Assembly (NCBI RefSeq): GCF_026183675.1
Contig: NZ_JAPIVK010000013.1
Span: 59,552-123,551 of the forward strand
Direction: 5' to 3'
Origin: Microbulbifer halophilus
Lineage (GTDB): Bacteria; Pseudomonadota; Gammaproteobacteria; Pseudomonadales; Cellvibrionaceae
DNA: 64,000 bases
Shown here: piece after piece, positions 52,237 to 61,885 of the stretch
Position numbering within the stretch: the stretch's first letter is position 1
Layout of the letters: each line of letters starts with the position of its first letter
Position numbers and translations under genes: made by a program
The notes under the pieces: model-generated
The model's input: only the letters and a program-made list of their open reading frames with translations
Told to the model about the DNA's origin: nothing
The model's database searches: none

Positions 52237-53718
52237 ATGGACACGCCTCAACCCCTCTACAGTGCCGAATCGGTCCGCGAGCTGGACAGCCGCACCATTG
52301 CGGCCCTGAAAATCCCCTCCATCGCGCTGATGAAACGCGCCGGTCGTGCCGCCTTCAACCAGTTGCTGCGGCGCTGGCCGGACGTGCGGCGCATCCAGGT
52401 GTTCTGCGGTGGCGGCAACAACGGCGGTGACGGCTATGTGATCGCCGCGCTGGCGGCGCAGAAACAGATCCCGGTGACCGTCTGCGCCTGTGTCGATCCG
52501 CAAAAACTGAAGGGCGACGCGCTGGAGGCCTGTCACTACGCCCGCCGCGAGGGCGTGCAGATAGTGACCTCCCCGACCGCGCTGGACGATGCCGATGGCG
52601 ATACGGTGCTGGTCGATGCGCTGCTGGGCACCGGTTTCCGGGGCGAACTGCGCGAGCCCATGGATCACGCGGTGGGGTGTATCAACAGGGCGCCCGCTCC
52701 GGTACTGGCGGTGGATATTCCCTCGGGGCTGAGCGCCGATACCGGCGCCGCGGCCGAGGTCGTGCGCGCCGATGCCACGGTGACCTTTATCGGCCGCAAG
52801 CTCGGCCTCTACTGCGGGCGCGGCCCGGCGCTGTGTGGCGAGGTAATTTTCGAGGATCTGGGTGCGCCGGCGGAAGTGCACAACGGGCTGGCGCCGCTGG
52901 CGAAGCGCTTTACGGAAACCAGTATCAAGCGCCTGCCGCCCCGCGCCGCGGACAGCTACAAGAACCAGTTCGGCCGTGTGCTGGTCGTCGGCGGCGACAG
53001 CGGTTTCGGTGGCGCCGCACTGATGGCCTCGGAATCCGCCGCGCGCAGCGGCGCCGGCCTGATCTCCCTGGCCACCCACCCGCAGCACCTGCCCGCGGCG
53101 CTGACCCGCTGCCCCGAGGTGATGGCCCACCCGGTGATCTCCGGCCAGGAGCTGGAACCCCTGCTGGAGGGGCCGGACGTGATTGCCGTGGGGCCCGGCC
53201 TCGGCCGCGCCCCCTGGGGCGAACAGCTGCTGGCCCGCGCCGGCCGCGCGGAAACGCCGCTGGTGCTGGATGCGGACGCGCTGAATATTCTCGCCGGCGG
53301 CCGCGTGCTGGCCGGCCTCAGGCGCGACGACTGGGTACTCACACCCCACGTGGGTGAAGCGGCGCGCCTGCTGGACTGGGATAGCGCCGAAGTGCTGGCC
53401 GATCCCCGCGCCGCCGCCACAGCGGTTCAGCAGAAATTCAGCGGCGTGGTGGTACTTAAAGGAGCCGGCACCCTGATCGCCCACGACGGCGGTGTCGACC
53501 TGATCAACAGCGGCAACCCGGGCATGGCCTCCGGCGGTATGGGCGATCTGCTCACCGGTGTCATCGCCGCGCTGATCGGCCAGCACCTGTCGCCGCTGGA
53601 GGCAGCGCGGCTGGCGGTGTGGCTGCACGGCGAGGCCGGCAATCGCGCTGCGGAGGACGGCCAGCGCGGCCTGCTGGCCACGGACCTGCTGCCGCATATA
53701 CGGAGACTGGTGGATTGA
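52237..53718 (+). CDS. nnrD: Bifunctional NAD(P)H-hydrate epimerase and dehydratase
   Basis: This 493-residue repair enzyme handles hydrated NAD(P)H. The N-terminal YjeF epimerase domain has FCGGGNNGGDGYVIA and DALLGTGFRGELREP. The C-terminal ribokinase-like ADP-dependent dehydratase domain has VLVVGGDSGFGGAALMA and GNPGMASGGMGDLLTGV. Its stop overlaps the tsaE start. The order nnrD-tsaE-amiB-mutL-miaA-hfq is conserved in gammaproteobacteria. Confidence 0.96.
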   Translation: MDTPQPLYSAESVRELDSRTIAALKIPSIALMKRAGRAAFNQLLRRWPDVRRIQVFCGGGNNGGDGYVIAALAAQKQIPVTVCACVDPQKLKGDALEACHYARREGVQIVTSPTALDDADGDTVLVDALLGTGFRGELREPMDHAVGCINRAPAPVLAVDIPSGLSADTGAAAEVVRADATVTFIGRKLGLYCGRGPALCGEVIFEDLGAPAEVHNGLAPLAKRFTETSIKRLPPRAADSYKNQFGRVLVVGGDSGFGGAALMASESAARSGAGLISLATHPQHLPAALTRCPEVMAHPVISGQELEPLLEGPDVIAVGPGLGRAPWGEQLLARAGRAETPLVLDADALNILAGGRVLAGLRRDDWVLTPHVGEAARLLDWDSAEVLADPRAAATAVQQKFSGVVVLKGAGTLIAHDGGVDLINSGNPGMASGGMGDLLTGVIAALIGQHLSPLEAARLAVWLHGEAGNRAAEDGQRGLLATDLLPHIRRLVD

Positions 53719-54218
53719 CTGCGAGCGAACTGACACTGGCGCTGGCCGACGAAGCCGCCACCGTTGCCGCCGGTGAAACACTGGGCCGCGCCTGCCTGGC
53801 GACGGGGTTGGCGGAGGGGCTGACGCTCTACCTGCACGGCCAGTTGGGCGCCGGCAAGACCACCTTCTGCCGCGGTGTGCTGCGGGCCTTCGGCCACGAG
53901 GGTGCGGTCAAGAGCCCCACCTACACGCTGGTGGAGCCCTACGACTTTTCCCTTTCCGGAGGGGGGGGGCAGCGGGTGTTTCACTTCGATCTGTATCGCC
54001 TCGGCGATGCGGAGGAACTGGAATTCATGGGGGTGCGGGATTACTTCGCGCCCCGCAGCCTGAGCCTGGTGGAATGGCCGGAGCGCGGCGCCGGTGTGCT
54101 GCCCGAGCCGGATCTGGAAATTGAACTGCAGGTGCCGCAGCGCGGTCGACAACTACAGTTGGCCGCGCACTCCCCCGCCGGCGAAGCGGTAGTGGCAGCA
54201 ATGCAAAAACTGCTATAA
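53715..54218 (+). CDS. tsaE: tRNA threonylcarbamoyladenosine ATPase TsaE
   Basis: This P-loop ATPase supports the TsaBD complex in making t6A on tRNA. Walker A is GQLGAGKTTF, followed by KSPTYTLVEPY and HFDLYRL. The start is TTG 53715, overlapping the nnrD stop, giving 167 residues; no ATG or GTG start gives a family-like N-terminus. A run of nine G at 53961-53969 encodes an extra Gly stretch after PYDFSLS, where relatives have a shorter loop. Confidence 0.9.
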   Translation: MTASELTLALADEAATVAAGETLGRACLATGLAEGLTLYLHGQLGAGKTTFCRGVLRAFGHEGAVKSPTYTLVEPYDFSLSGGGGQRVFHFDLYRLGDAEELEFMGVRDYFAPRSLSLVEWPERGAGVLPEPDLEIELQVPQRGRQLQLAAHSPAGEAVVAAMQKLL

Positions 54219-54248
54219 AAAAGTTGGCAAGGAACCGGCAGAAAAACA

Positions 54249-55550
54249 ATGTTCAGGATCATCACCCTCGCACTGCTCTGTCTTTTTGCAGTTGCGGCCC
54301 AGGCCGCAACCGAAGTGGAGGGCGTGCGCCTGTGGCGCGCCCCGGATCACACGCGGCTGGTGTTCGATCTCAGCGGCCCGTCGGAGCACAAGCTGTTTAC
54401 CCTGAGCGGGCCGCACCGTGTGGTCGTCGATGTGGCGGATACCGGGCTGGCGGCGCAGTTCGATGACCTGGACCTGGAAAATACCCCCATCGAGCGGGTG
54501 CGCCACGGTCGCCACGACAAGAGTGACCTGCGCGTGGTGCTGGACCTGAAACAGAGGGTGAAGCCCCGCAGCTTCGCGCTGAAGCGCCACGGGGACCTGC
54601 CGGATCGGCTGGTGATCGACCTCCACGACCGGGTGCAGAGTGAGGAGAAGACTCTGCAGGAAGTCAGCGACGAGCGGGATATCGTCATCGCCATCGACGC
54701 CGGTCACGGCGGCGAGGATCCCGGCGCGTCCGGCCCCGGTGGCCTGCGCGAGAAGGACGTGGTGCTGGCGATCAGCAAAAACCTGAAAAAGGCGATCGAT
54801 ACCCGGCCGGGCTTTTCCGCAAAACTGGTGCGCAACGGCGATTACTATGTCCCGCTGCGCGCGCGGGTGAAAAAGGGCCGCGAGATGCGCGCGGACCTGT
54901 TCGTCTCCGTCCACGCCGATGCCTTCAAGTACAAGAGCGCCCGCGGCGCCGGCGTCTATGCGGTCTCGTCCCGCGGGGCCACCAGTGAAACCGCGCGCTT
55001 CCTGGCCCAGCGGGAGAACGAGTCGGACCTGATCGGCGGCGCCGGCAGCCTGAATCTCGGCGACAAGGACGATACCCTCGCCGGCGTGTTGCTGGACCTG
55101 TCGATGACCGCCACCATGAACGCCAGCCTCGACATCGGCGCCAGCGTGCTCTCAAGGCTGGGCAGTGTCACCCGCCTGCACAAGAAACAGGTGGAGCAGG
55201 CCAACTTCGCCGTGCTGCGCTCGCCGGACGTGCCGTCGATCCTGGTGGAGACCGGCTTTATCACCAACCCGCAGGAGGCGCGGCGCCTGCGCGATCCGTC
55301 GTTCCAGCGCAGGCTGGCACAAAAGGTCGGCGACGGTATAGTGGCGCACTTCAGCAGCCGGCCACCGGCCGGTACCTGGCTGGCCGCCAACCCCGGCGAG
55401 GCGGAGCGCCGCCATACTATCGCCCGCGGCGATACCCTGTCCGGTATCGCGGCGCGGTACAATGTGTCGGTATCCGCGCTGAAGCAGGTTAACGGTATCG
55501 ACACCTCGACGATCCGTGTCGGCCAGACGCTGACAATCCCCTCGGGCTAA
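54249..55550 (+). CDS. amiB: N-acetylmuramoyl-L-alanine amidase AmiB type
   Basis: This 433-residue periplasmic amidase splits septal peptidoglycan. A signal peptide (about 1-18) is followed by an AMIN domain (about 25-130), a zinc Amidase_3 domain (about 145-365, IAIDAGHGGEDPGA and the later SVHADAF and VETGFITNPQEA), and a C-terminal LysM domain (about 388-432, HTIARGDTLSGIAARY). The RBS aaggaac precedes it. It is probably co-transcribed with mutL despite the repeat pair between them. Confidence 0.94.
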   Translation: MFRIITLALLCLFAVAAQAATEVEGVRLWRAPDHTRLVFDLSGPSEHKLFTLSGPHRVVVDVADTGLAAQFDDLDLENTPIERVRHGRHDKSDLRVVLDLKQRVKPRSFALKRHGDLPDRLVIDLHDRVQSEEKTLQEVSDERDIVIAIDAGHGGEDPGASGPGGLREKDVVLAISKNLKKAIDTRPGFSAKLVRNGDYYVPLRARVKKGREMRADLFVSVHADAFKYKSARGAGVYAVSSRGATSETARFLAQRENESDLIGGAGSLNLGDKDDTLAGVLLDLSMTATMNASLDIGASVLSRLGSVTRLHKKQVEQANFAVLRSPDVPSILVETGFITNPQEARRLRDPSFQRRLAQKVGDGIVAHFSSRPPAGTWLAANPGEAERRHTIARGDTLSGIAARYNVSVSALKQVNGIDTSTIRVGQTLTIPSG

Positions 55551-55629
55551 TGGCTTCGGGGAGGGCCGGGAGGGAGACCGCTTTCCGACCTCGGACTGCA
55601 GAGGCAATTTCCGAAAATTAAACAGTGTC

Positions 55630-55708
55630 GTAGGATGGGCAAAGCGCAGCGTGCCCATCAGCGGAGCCTGAAGATGGGCATGTCGCTGCGCTCCTTTGCC
55701 CATACTAC
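55630..55708. repeat. Inverted pair of GTAGG-type repeats (BIME-like)
   Basis: Left copy (55630-55659) starts gtaggatgggcaaagcgcag. The right copy, on the minus strand (55708 down to 55673), starts gtagtatgggcaaaggagcg. Each copy ends with a gcccatc that pairs with its own gatgggc-like start. The pair sits in the amiB-mutL gap and matches repeats at 47300 and 62833. Confidence 0.65.
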
Positions 55709-55747
55709 GCAGCATTCAGCGGCAAATTCCGAAAGCAAATAGACCGA

Positions 55748-55773
55748 TGTAGGCGCCTGTTTGCAGGCGAAGC
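55748..55773 (+). repeat. Short REP-like hairpin before mutL
   Basis: tgtaggcgcctgtttgcagg begins at about 55749 and forms a hairpin of cgcctg with caggcg. It resembles the GTAGGAGCGGGCTTGCCCGCGA type of Pseudomonas REP. It ends a few bases before the mutL start codon. Confidence 0.45.
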
Positions 55774-55778
55774 TCACA

Positions 55779-57620
55779 ATGTCCGACAGAATCCAGCAAC
55801 TTTCCACCCGACTCTCCAACCAGATCGCCGCCGGCGAGGTGGTGGAGCGCCCGGCGTCCGTGATTAAGGAGCTGCTGGAAAATGCCCTCGACGCCGGTGC
55901 CAGCCGCCTGGATGTGGAGATCGACAACGGCGGCATCAAGCGCATCAAGGTGCGCGACAACGGCAAGGGTATCGACAAGGGCGACCTGCCGATGGCGCTG
56001 GCCCGCCACGCCACCTCGAAGATCCACATACTGGAAGATCTGGAGGCGGTGGCCACCCTGGGTTTCCGCGGCGAGGCCCTCGCCAGCATCTCCTCGGTGG
56101 CGCGCCTGGTGCTGACCAGCAGCCGCGACGAAAACGGCAAGGGTTGGCAGGTGGAGGCCGAGGGGCGCGACATGAACGCGCAGCTGGCGCCGGCGGCCCA
56201 CCCGCGCGGTACCAGCGTCGATGTGCGCGATCTGTTCTTCAATACCCCGGCGCGGCGCAAGTTCCTGCGCACCGAAAAGACCGAGTTCAACCGCGTCGAC
56301 GACACCATCAAGCGCCTGGCGCTGTCCCGTTTCGACGTTTCCATCAGCCTGCGCCACAACGGCAAGGGCGTGCACAACCTGCGTGCCGGCAGCGGCCGGG
56401 TGGAAATGGAGCGGCGCGTGGCCCAGGTCTGCGGGCCGGCATTCATGCAGAACGCGCTGCATATCGATGTGGAGCGCAACGGCCTGCGCCTGTGGGGCTG
56501 GGTGGCCGAGCCGGCCTTCTCCCGCTCCCAGGCGGACCTGCAGTTTTTCTACGTCAACGGCCGCGCCATCCGCGACAGGGTGGTCAGCCACGCGGTGCGA
56601 CGCGCCTTCGCCGATGTGCTCTACCACGGCCGCCACCCGGCCTTCGTGCTCTACCTGGAGCTGGATCCGGCGTCGGTGGATGTGAATGTGCATCCCACCA
56701 AGCACGAGGTGCGTTTCCGGGACAGCCGCCTGGTGCACGATTTCCTGTTTGGCTCGCTGCACCGGGCGCTGGCGGATGTGCGGCCGGGCGAGCGGGAGGA
56801 TCGCGAGCAGCAGTTGCAGCCGCAAACTGCCACCGGCGTCGCCGCCGGCGAATTCGCCGGTCAGCAGAGAATGCCGCTGAACTCGCGCCCGTCACCCGGT
56901 GACCTGCAACAGCAGATGCAGAATTACGGTGCGCTGCACCAACCGTATCAGCCGCAGCAGAGCGTAGCCGAAGCCCCCGCGGGTCCCGACTCGGTGCCCC
57001 CGATTCCCCAGTCCCCAGTCCCCGGTCCTGAGGACGCTCCACCCCTCGGCTTCGCCATCGCCCAACTCCACGGCATCTACATCCTGGCCCAGAACGAGCA
57101 GGGCCTGATCGTGGTGGATATGCACGCGGCCCACGAGCGCATCGTCTACGAACAGATGAAGGCCGCCCACGCCGCCGGCGGTATCCAGGCGCAGCCGTTG
57201 CTGGTGCCGGTGAGCCTGGCGGTGAGCCAGCGCGAGGCGGACTGTTTCGAGGAGCGCAGCGAGGTATTCACAGCGCTGGGTTTCGCGCTGCAGCGGGCCG
57301 GGCCGGAAACCCTGCTGGTCCGCCAGGTGCCGACGATGCTGCACGGCGCCGAGGTGGAGCAGTTGGTGCGGGATGTGCTGTCCGATCTGCTGGGGCAGGG
57401 CGGCAGCGACCGCATCGCCGAGCGTATCAACGAAATCCTCTCCACCATGGCCTGCCACGGCTCCGTGCGCGCCAACCGCAAACTGACGGTACCGGAAATG
57501 AATGCCCTGCTGCGCGATATGGAGCAGACCGAACGCAGCGGCCAGTGCAACCACGGGCGGCCCACCTGGACACAGGTGAAGCTCGCGGATATGGACAAGT
57601 GGTTCCTGCGTGGGCAATAA
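55779..57620 (+). CDS. mutL: DNA mismatch repair protein MutL
   Basis: This 613-residue mismatch-repair protein has the GHKL ATPase core: [40 protein letters not shown] and GFRGEAL. After a Gln/Pro-rich linker, the C-terminal domain has D447-M-H-A-A-H-E-R with E458, close to the metal-binding DQHA(X)2E(X)4E endonuclease motif, plus ACHGSVRAN and CNHGRPT. It is therefore likely a nicking MutL of the MutH-independent type. ATG 55779 is used (TTG 55761 would add six residues). Confidence 0.96.
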   Translation: MSDRIQQLSTRLSNQIAAGEVVERPASVIKELLENALDAGASRLDVEIDNGGIKRIKVRDNGKGIDKGDLPMALARHATSKIHILEDLEAVATLGFRGEALASISSVARLVLTSSRDENGKGWQVEAEGRDMNAQLAPAAHPRGTSVDVRDLFFNTPARRKFLRTEKTEFNRVDDTIKRLALSRFDVSISLRHNGKGVHNLRAGSGRVEMERRVAQVCGPAFMQNALHIDVERNGLRLWGWVAEPAFSRSQADLQFFYVNGRAIRDRVVSHAVRRAFADVLYHGRHPAFVLYLELDPASVDVNVHPTKHEVRFRDSRLVHDFLFGSLHRALADVRPGEREDREQQLQPQTATGVAAGEFAGQQRMPLNSRPSPGDLQQQMQNYGALHQPYQPQQSVAEAPAGPDSVPPIPQSPVPGPEDAPPLGFAIAQLHGIYILAQNEQGLIVVDMHAAHERIVYEQMKAAHAAGGIQAQPLLVPVSLAVSQREADCFEERSEVFTALGFALQRAGPETLLVRQVPTMLHGAEVEQLVRDVLSDLLGQGGSDRIAERINEILSTMACHGSVRANRKLTVPEMNALLRDMEQTERSGQCNHGRPTWTQVKLADMDKWFLRGQ

Positions 57621-58602
57621 AGTGGGGGCCGGGGACTCGGGACTGGGGGCTGGTGAAAGGTCCCGCGCAATATTTTTGATGGGGCCGACGGCTTCCGGCA
57701 AAACCGACCTGGCCATGGCGCTGGCGGATCGGCTGCCGGTAGAGCTGATCAGTGTGGATTCGGCCCTGGTCTACCGCGGCCTGGATATCGGCTCCGCCAA
57801 GCCGTCGCCGGAGGAACTGGCCCGCTACCCGCACCGGTTGATCGATATCTGCGATCCGTCCGAATCCTATTCCGCCGGCCAGTTTCGCGAGGACGCGCTG
57901 GCGGCCATGGCTGAAATTGTCGCCGCCGGCAAAATTCCCCTGCTGGTGGGCGGAACCATGCTGTATTTCCGTGCTCTATTGGAGGGAATGGCGGCGCTGC
58001 CGCAGGCGGATCCGGCGATCCGCGCCGAGATCGAGGCCCGCGCCGAACGCGAGGGCTGGCCGGCGCTGCACGCGGAGCTGGCAGACGTGGATCCCGAGCT
58101 GGCCTCGGAACTGCACCCGAATCACTCGGTGCGTATCGAACGCGGGCTGGAAGTCTACCGGCTCACCGGCCGGCCGCTTTCCGAGCTGCGCCGGGAGCAG
58201 GCGCGGGATTCGGTATCGGAGCACTACGACGTGCACCAGCTGGCACTGCTGCCGCGGGAGCGGGCGCTGCTGCACGAACGCATAGCGCAGCGTTTCCGGC
58301 GGATGCTGGAGTGCGGTTTTGTCGACGAGGTAAAGGCGCTCCGCGGGCGCGGCGACCTGCATCCGGACCTGCCGGCAATCCGCGCCGTCGGCTACCGCCA
58401 GGTGTGGCAGTACCTGGACGGCGAATTCGATTACGACCGGATGGTGGAGGCGGGTATCGCCGCCACCCGCCAGTTGGCGAAGCGCCAGCTCACTTGGCTG
58501 CGTCGCTGGCCGAAGCTGGCGGAGATTTACGCACAGGATGCCGATGGCCAAGTGCGCAAAAATGACGAAATATTGGCGGAAGCCTTGAAATTTCTCGGCT
58601 GA
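57610..58602 (+). CDS. miaA: tRNA dimethylallyltransferase MiaA
   Basis: This 330-residue enzyme adds the dimethylallyl group to A37 of tRNAs. The P-loop [14 protein letters not shown] and the substrate segment [19 protein letters not shown] match the family, as do [19 protein letters not shown] and [15 protein letters not shown]. The start is probably GTG 57610 or GTG 57622, inside or just after the end of mutL; both leave about 18-22 residues before IFLMGP, as in E. coli. It is followed by hfq. Confidence 0.94.
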   Translation: MGNKVGAGDSGLGAGERSRAIFLMGPTASGKTDLAMALADRLPVELISVDSALVYRGLDIGSAKPSPEELARYPHRLIDICDPSESYSAGQFREDALAAMAEIVAAGKIPLLVGGTMLYFRALLEGMAALPQADPAIRAEIEARAEREGWPALHAELADVDPELASELHPNHSVRIERGLEVYRLTGRPLSELRREQARDSVSEHYDVHQLALLPRERALLHERIAQRFRRMLECGFVDEVKALRGRGDLHPDLPAIRAVGYRQVWQYLDGEFDYDRMVEAGIAATRQLAKRQLTWLRRWPKLAEIYAQDADGQVRKNDEILAEALKFLG

Positions 58603-58788
58603 GGATCCATAACGTGGTTGGGCCATTGACAGACGGCTCCGGCCCGCTCAGTCAGTTTGTTACACAGAGTCCGGCATTTCCGGACTTTTATATACGCGTT
58701 TTCGACCTCGATCGTTCCTTAGTCCGCGCATTTCGCGGGCGCGGTTGCGGCCTGCATTCGCTTCCAGCTTTTGACAAGGAGAAAAAAG

Positions 58789-59079
58789 ATGTCAAAAGGG
58801 CACAGCTTACAAGACCCTTACCTCAACGTATTGCGCAAAGAGCGTATCCCGGTTTCCATCTATCTGGTGAACGGCATAAAGCTTCAGGGGCAAGTTGAAT
58901 CTTTCGACCAGTTTGTGGTTCTGCTGAAAAACACCGTCAGCCAGATGGTATACAAGCACGCTATCTCCACAATCGTTCCATCCCGCGCAGTGCGCGTGCC
59001 GCTGCTGAATCCGGCGGCTCAGGGCGGCGCCGGCGAAGGTACTGGTGAAGGCGGTGGACAGCCGGAAACCTTCGGCTAA
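58789..59079 (+). CDS. hfq: RNA chaperone Hfq
   Basis: This 96-residue Sm-like hexamer binds small RNAs and mRNAs. The core is [45 protein letters not shown] and the distal [14 protein letters not shown]. The C-terminal tail (about 70-96) is short and Gly rich. The RBS aaggag (58776-58781) precedes ATG 58789. A 186-bp gap before it could hold its own promoter; hflX follows. Confidence 0.97.
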   Translation: MSKGHSLQDPYLNVLRKERIPVSIYLVNGIKLQGQVESFDQFVVLLKNTVSQMVYKHAISTIVPSRAVRVPLLNPAAQGGAGEGTGEGGGQPETFG

Positions 59080-59106
59080 TCTCCCCCGTTCCACGGTTAT
59101 CATCAG

Positions 59107-59126
59107 CGCCCCGGCCCGCCGGGGCG
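59107..59126 (+). terminator. Possible weak terminator after hfq
   Basis: Hairpin arms cgccccgg (59107-59114) and ccggggcg (59119-59126) lie 28 bases after the hfq stop. The stem is strong but is not followed by a T-run, so it may only pause or process the hfq-hflX transcript. Confidence 0.35.
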
Positions 59127-59193
59127 TCTGCGGTTTGGCGCCGGCAATTCGCGGCCTGCGCATCCGGCGCCGGCCCCAAAAAGAGACTTTCTA

Positions 59194-60495
59194 TTGTTTT
59201 TCGACCGACCGGAATCCGGTGAACTGGCCGTGCTGGTGCACCTGGAGCTGTCCGCTGTAGACAACCCCGAAGACCCGCGGGAATTTGAAGAGCTGGCGCT
59301 GTCCGCCGGCGCCGACCCGGTTGCCTTCATCTTCGGCCAGCGCTCCTCTCCCGACCCCAGAACCTTTGTCGGCCGCGGCAAGCTCGAGGAAATTCAGCGG
59401 ACGGTAAAAGAACACGGCGCGCAGTTGGTGATCTTCGACCACAACCTGTCGCCCTCCCAGGAGCGCAACGTCGAGCGCGAGCTCAAGTGTCGCGTACTCG
59501 ACCGCACCGGCCTGATCCTGGATATCTTCGCCCAGCGCGCCCGCACCCACGAGGGCAAGCTGCAGGTGGAGCTGGCGCAGTTGCGCCATATGGCGACGCG
59601 TCTGGTACGCGGCTGGACCCACCTGGAGCGGCAGAAGGGCGGCATCGGTCTGCGCGGCCCCGGGGAAACCCAACTGGAGACAGACCGCCGGCTGCTGCGC
59701 GCGCGCATCGACTCGATCGAAAAGAAACTCGGGAAAGTGCGTCGCCAGCGGGAACAGGGTCGCCGCGCCCGCTCGCGCAGCGAGCTGGCCACGGTTTCGC
59801 TGGTGGGCTATACCAACGCCGGGAAGTCCACCCTGTTCAATCGCCTTTCCGACGCGGAAGTCTATGTGCGGGACCAGCTCTTTGCGACACTGGACCCGAC
59901 CATGCGCCGGGTGGAGCTGCCCAACGTCGGCCAGATGATTCTCGCCGATACCGTGGGCTTCGTCTCGCACCTGCCGCACCGTCTGGTGGAGGCTTTCCGC
60001 GCCACGCTGGAGGAGGCCGCCAACGCGACACTGCTGTTGCATGTGGTGGACGCCGCGGCAGACGACCGCCTGGCGCTGATGGACGAGGTGCAGCTGGTAC
60101 TTGAGGAAATCGGTGCGGCGGAATTGCCGCAGCTGCTGGTCTATAACAAGATCGACCTGCTGCAGGACATGGCGCCGCGCATCGACCGCGACGCCGACGG
60201 CGTGCCGCGCGCCGTGTGGCTGTCCGCCGCCACCGGCGCCGGCTGCGACCTGCTGGTGGAGGCCATCGCCGAGCGCCTGGGTGAGCAGATGGTGCGCGGC
60301 CAGCTGGTAGTGGCGCCGGACCAGTCGCGCCTGCGCGCGCAGCTGTTTGAAATGAATGCGGTACAGCGGGAAGAATACCGGGACAACGGCGATTGCGCGC
60401 TGCAGGTACTGCTGCCGCGCAACGACCTGCAGCGCCTGCTGGCGCCCTACAGGGAGGCGCAGGGCGCACCGCGCTGGCAGCCACTGGACGACTAG
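59194..60495 (+). CDS. hflX: Ribosome-associated GTPase HflX
   Basis: This 433-residue GTPase splits stalled ribosomes. The N-terminal domain contains PRTFVGRGKLEEI, a coiled coil follows with GPGETQLETDRR, and the G domain has GYTNAGKSTLFNRL, DTVGFV and YNKIDLL. The start is TTG 59194 (MFFDRPESGE), which matches the E. coli N-terminus MFDRYDAGE. It follows hfq. Confidence 0.95.
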   Translation: MFFDRPESGELAVLVHLELSAVDNPEDPREFEELALSAGADPVAFIFGQRSSPDPRTFVGRGKLEEIQRTVKEHGAQLVIFDHNLSPSQERNVERELKCRVLDRTGLILDIFAQRARTHEGKLQVELAQLRHMATRLVRGWTHLERQKGGIGLRGPGETQLETDRRLLRARIDSIEKKLGKVRRQREQGRRARSRSELATVSLVGYTNAGKSTLFNRLSDAEVYVRDQLFATLDPTMRRVELPNVGQMILADTVGFVSHLPHRLVEAFRATLEEAANATLLLHVVDAAADDRLALMDEVQLVLEEIGAAELPQLLVYNKIDLLQDMAPRIDRDADGVPRAVWLSAATGAGCDLLVEAIAERLGEQMVRGQLVVAPDQSRLRAQLFEMNAVQREEYRDNGDCALQVLLPRNDLQRLLAPYREAQGAPRWQPLDD

Positions 60496-60726
60496 TGGGC
60501 CTGTAACAGTTCGCTGCGCCAAAACGCCCGGCTCTGCGTTGAGAAAGCTCGAAATAGAACCGCTATTCCGGCGCTTTCCCGCCTTGATCTGGACGTTTTG
60601 GCTGTGCATCTTTGTTACACAGCTTCACGCACAGCCCGCTAGCGGTGCCACGCAGCGATATTTCGCCGGCAAAGAATGCTAGAATTCGCCGGTACAAAAA
60701 TGAATGATCACAGTTGGAGTATGTAG

Positions 60727-61875
60727 ATGGCCTGGAACGAACCGGGTGGTAAAGACAAGGATCCCTGGGGCGGCGGAGGCGGCGGCAATCGCAACGGCGG
60801 CCCGCCGGATCTCGACGAAATTCTGCGCAAGCTGCAACAGAAACTGAGTGGTCTGTTTGGCGGCTCCGGCTCTGGCTCCGGCGGTGAGCCGAGCCGCTTC
60901 CCCTGGGCGCTGATCGCGATCGTCGCGGCGGTGCTCTACGGCCTGCTGGGCTTTTACCAGGTCGACGCCAACGAATCGGCCGTGGTGCTGCGCCTGGGCA
61001 AGTACCACTCCACCGAGGCTGCCGGCCTGCACTGGAACCCGCCGCTGGTCGACAGTGTCACCAAGGTGAACATGACCGAGGTGCGCACCGAGCGCAGCGA
61101 GGGTCAGATGCTTACCGAGGATGCCAACATCGTCGACGTCATCCTGCAGGTGCAGTGGTATATCGACGACGCCGAAGCCTATGTGCTGCGGGTCGCCAAT
61201 CCGCTCAAGAGCCTGAAGGAGGCCACCGACAGTGCGCTGCGCCACGTGGTCGGCTCCGAGACTCTGGACGGTGTCATTTCCCAGAAGCGCGGCGAGGTAG
61301 CCGACGATACCCGGGATCGTCTGCAGGAGTATCTGGACCACTACCAGACCGGCATTGAGATCAACGTGGTCAACCTCACCGAAGCCAAGGCGCCGCCGGC
61401 AGTGCAGGACGCCTTCGACGACGTGACCAAGGCCCGCGAGGACGAGGTGCGTCTGCAGAACGAGGCCCAGGCCTATGCCAACGAGGTGATCCCGGTGGCC
61501 CGCGGTGGCGCCCAGCGCATCCTCGAGGAAGCCGAGGCCTACAAGGCCCGCGTGGTGGACCTGGCCAACGGTGAAACCGTGCGCTTCGAGGAGCTGCTGA
61601 CAGAATACCAGCAGGCACCGAAAGTGACCCGCGAACGCCTCTACCTCGACACGGTGCAGAGAGTGATGAGCAACACCTCCAAGGTCATGGTCGATGTGGA
61701 GGGCGGCAACAACATGATGTACCTGCCGCTGGACAAGCTGACGCAGGGTGGCGCCGACAGTGCGATTCGGCGCGAGGAGCTGTCGCCGACGGTGATCGAC
61801 GAGGTCTCCGAGCGGGTGTTGGAGCGCATTCGCAGCGAATCCTCAAACAATCGCCGCAACCGCACAGTGCGCTAG
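60727..61875 (+). CDS. hflK: Protease FtsH modulator HflK
   Basis: This 382-residue membrane protein forms with HflC a large cage around FtsH and limits its proteolysis. A Gly-rich N-terminus (MAWNEPGGKDKDPWGGGGGG) leads into one membrane helix (about 59-77) and an SPFH/band 7 domain (about 80-260), then a long helix. hflC starts ten bases after its stop. Confidence 0.96.
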   Translation: MAWNEPGGKDKDPWGGGGGGNRNGGPPDLDEILRKLQQKLSGLFGGSGSGSGGEPSRFPWALIAIVAAVLYGLLGFYQVDANESAVVLRLGKYHSTEAAGLHWNPPLVDSVTKVNMTEVRTERSEGQMLTEDANIVDVILQVQWYIDDAEAYVLRVANPLKSLKEATDSALRHVVGSETLDGVISQKRGEVADDTRDRLQEYLDHYQTGIEINVVNLTEAKAPPAVQDAFDDVTKAREDEVRLQNEAQAYANEVIPVARGGAQRILEEAEAYKARVVDLANGETVRFEELLTEYQQAPKVTRERLYLDTVQRVMSNTSKVMVDVEGGNNMMYLPLDKLTQGGADSAIRREELSPTVIDEVSERVLERIRSESSNNRRNRTVR

Positions 61876-61885
61876 GAGCTAGCCG

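Noticed and set aside
60496..60726. Gap between hflX and hflK as a possible small RNA locus
   Set aside because: A TAGAAT-like -10 occurs at 60680-60685, but no matching -35 and no terminator were found, so there is no support for an RNA gene.
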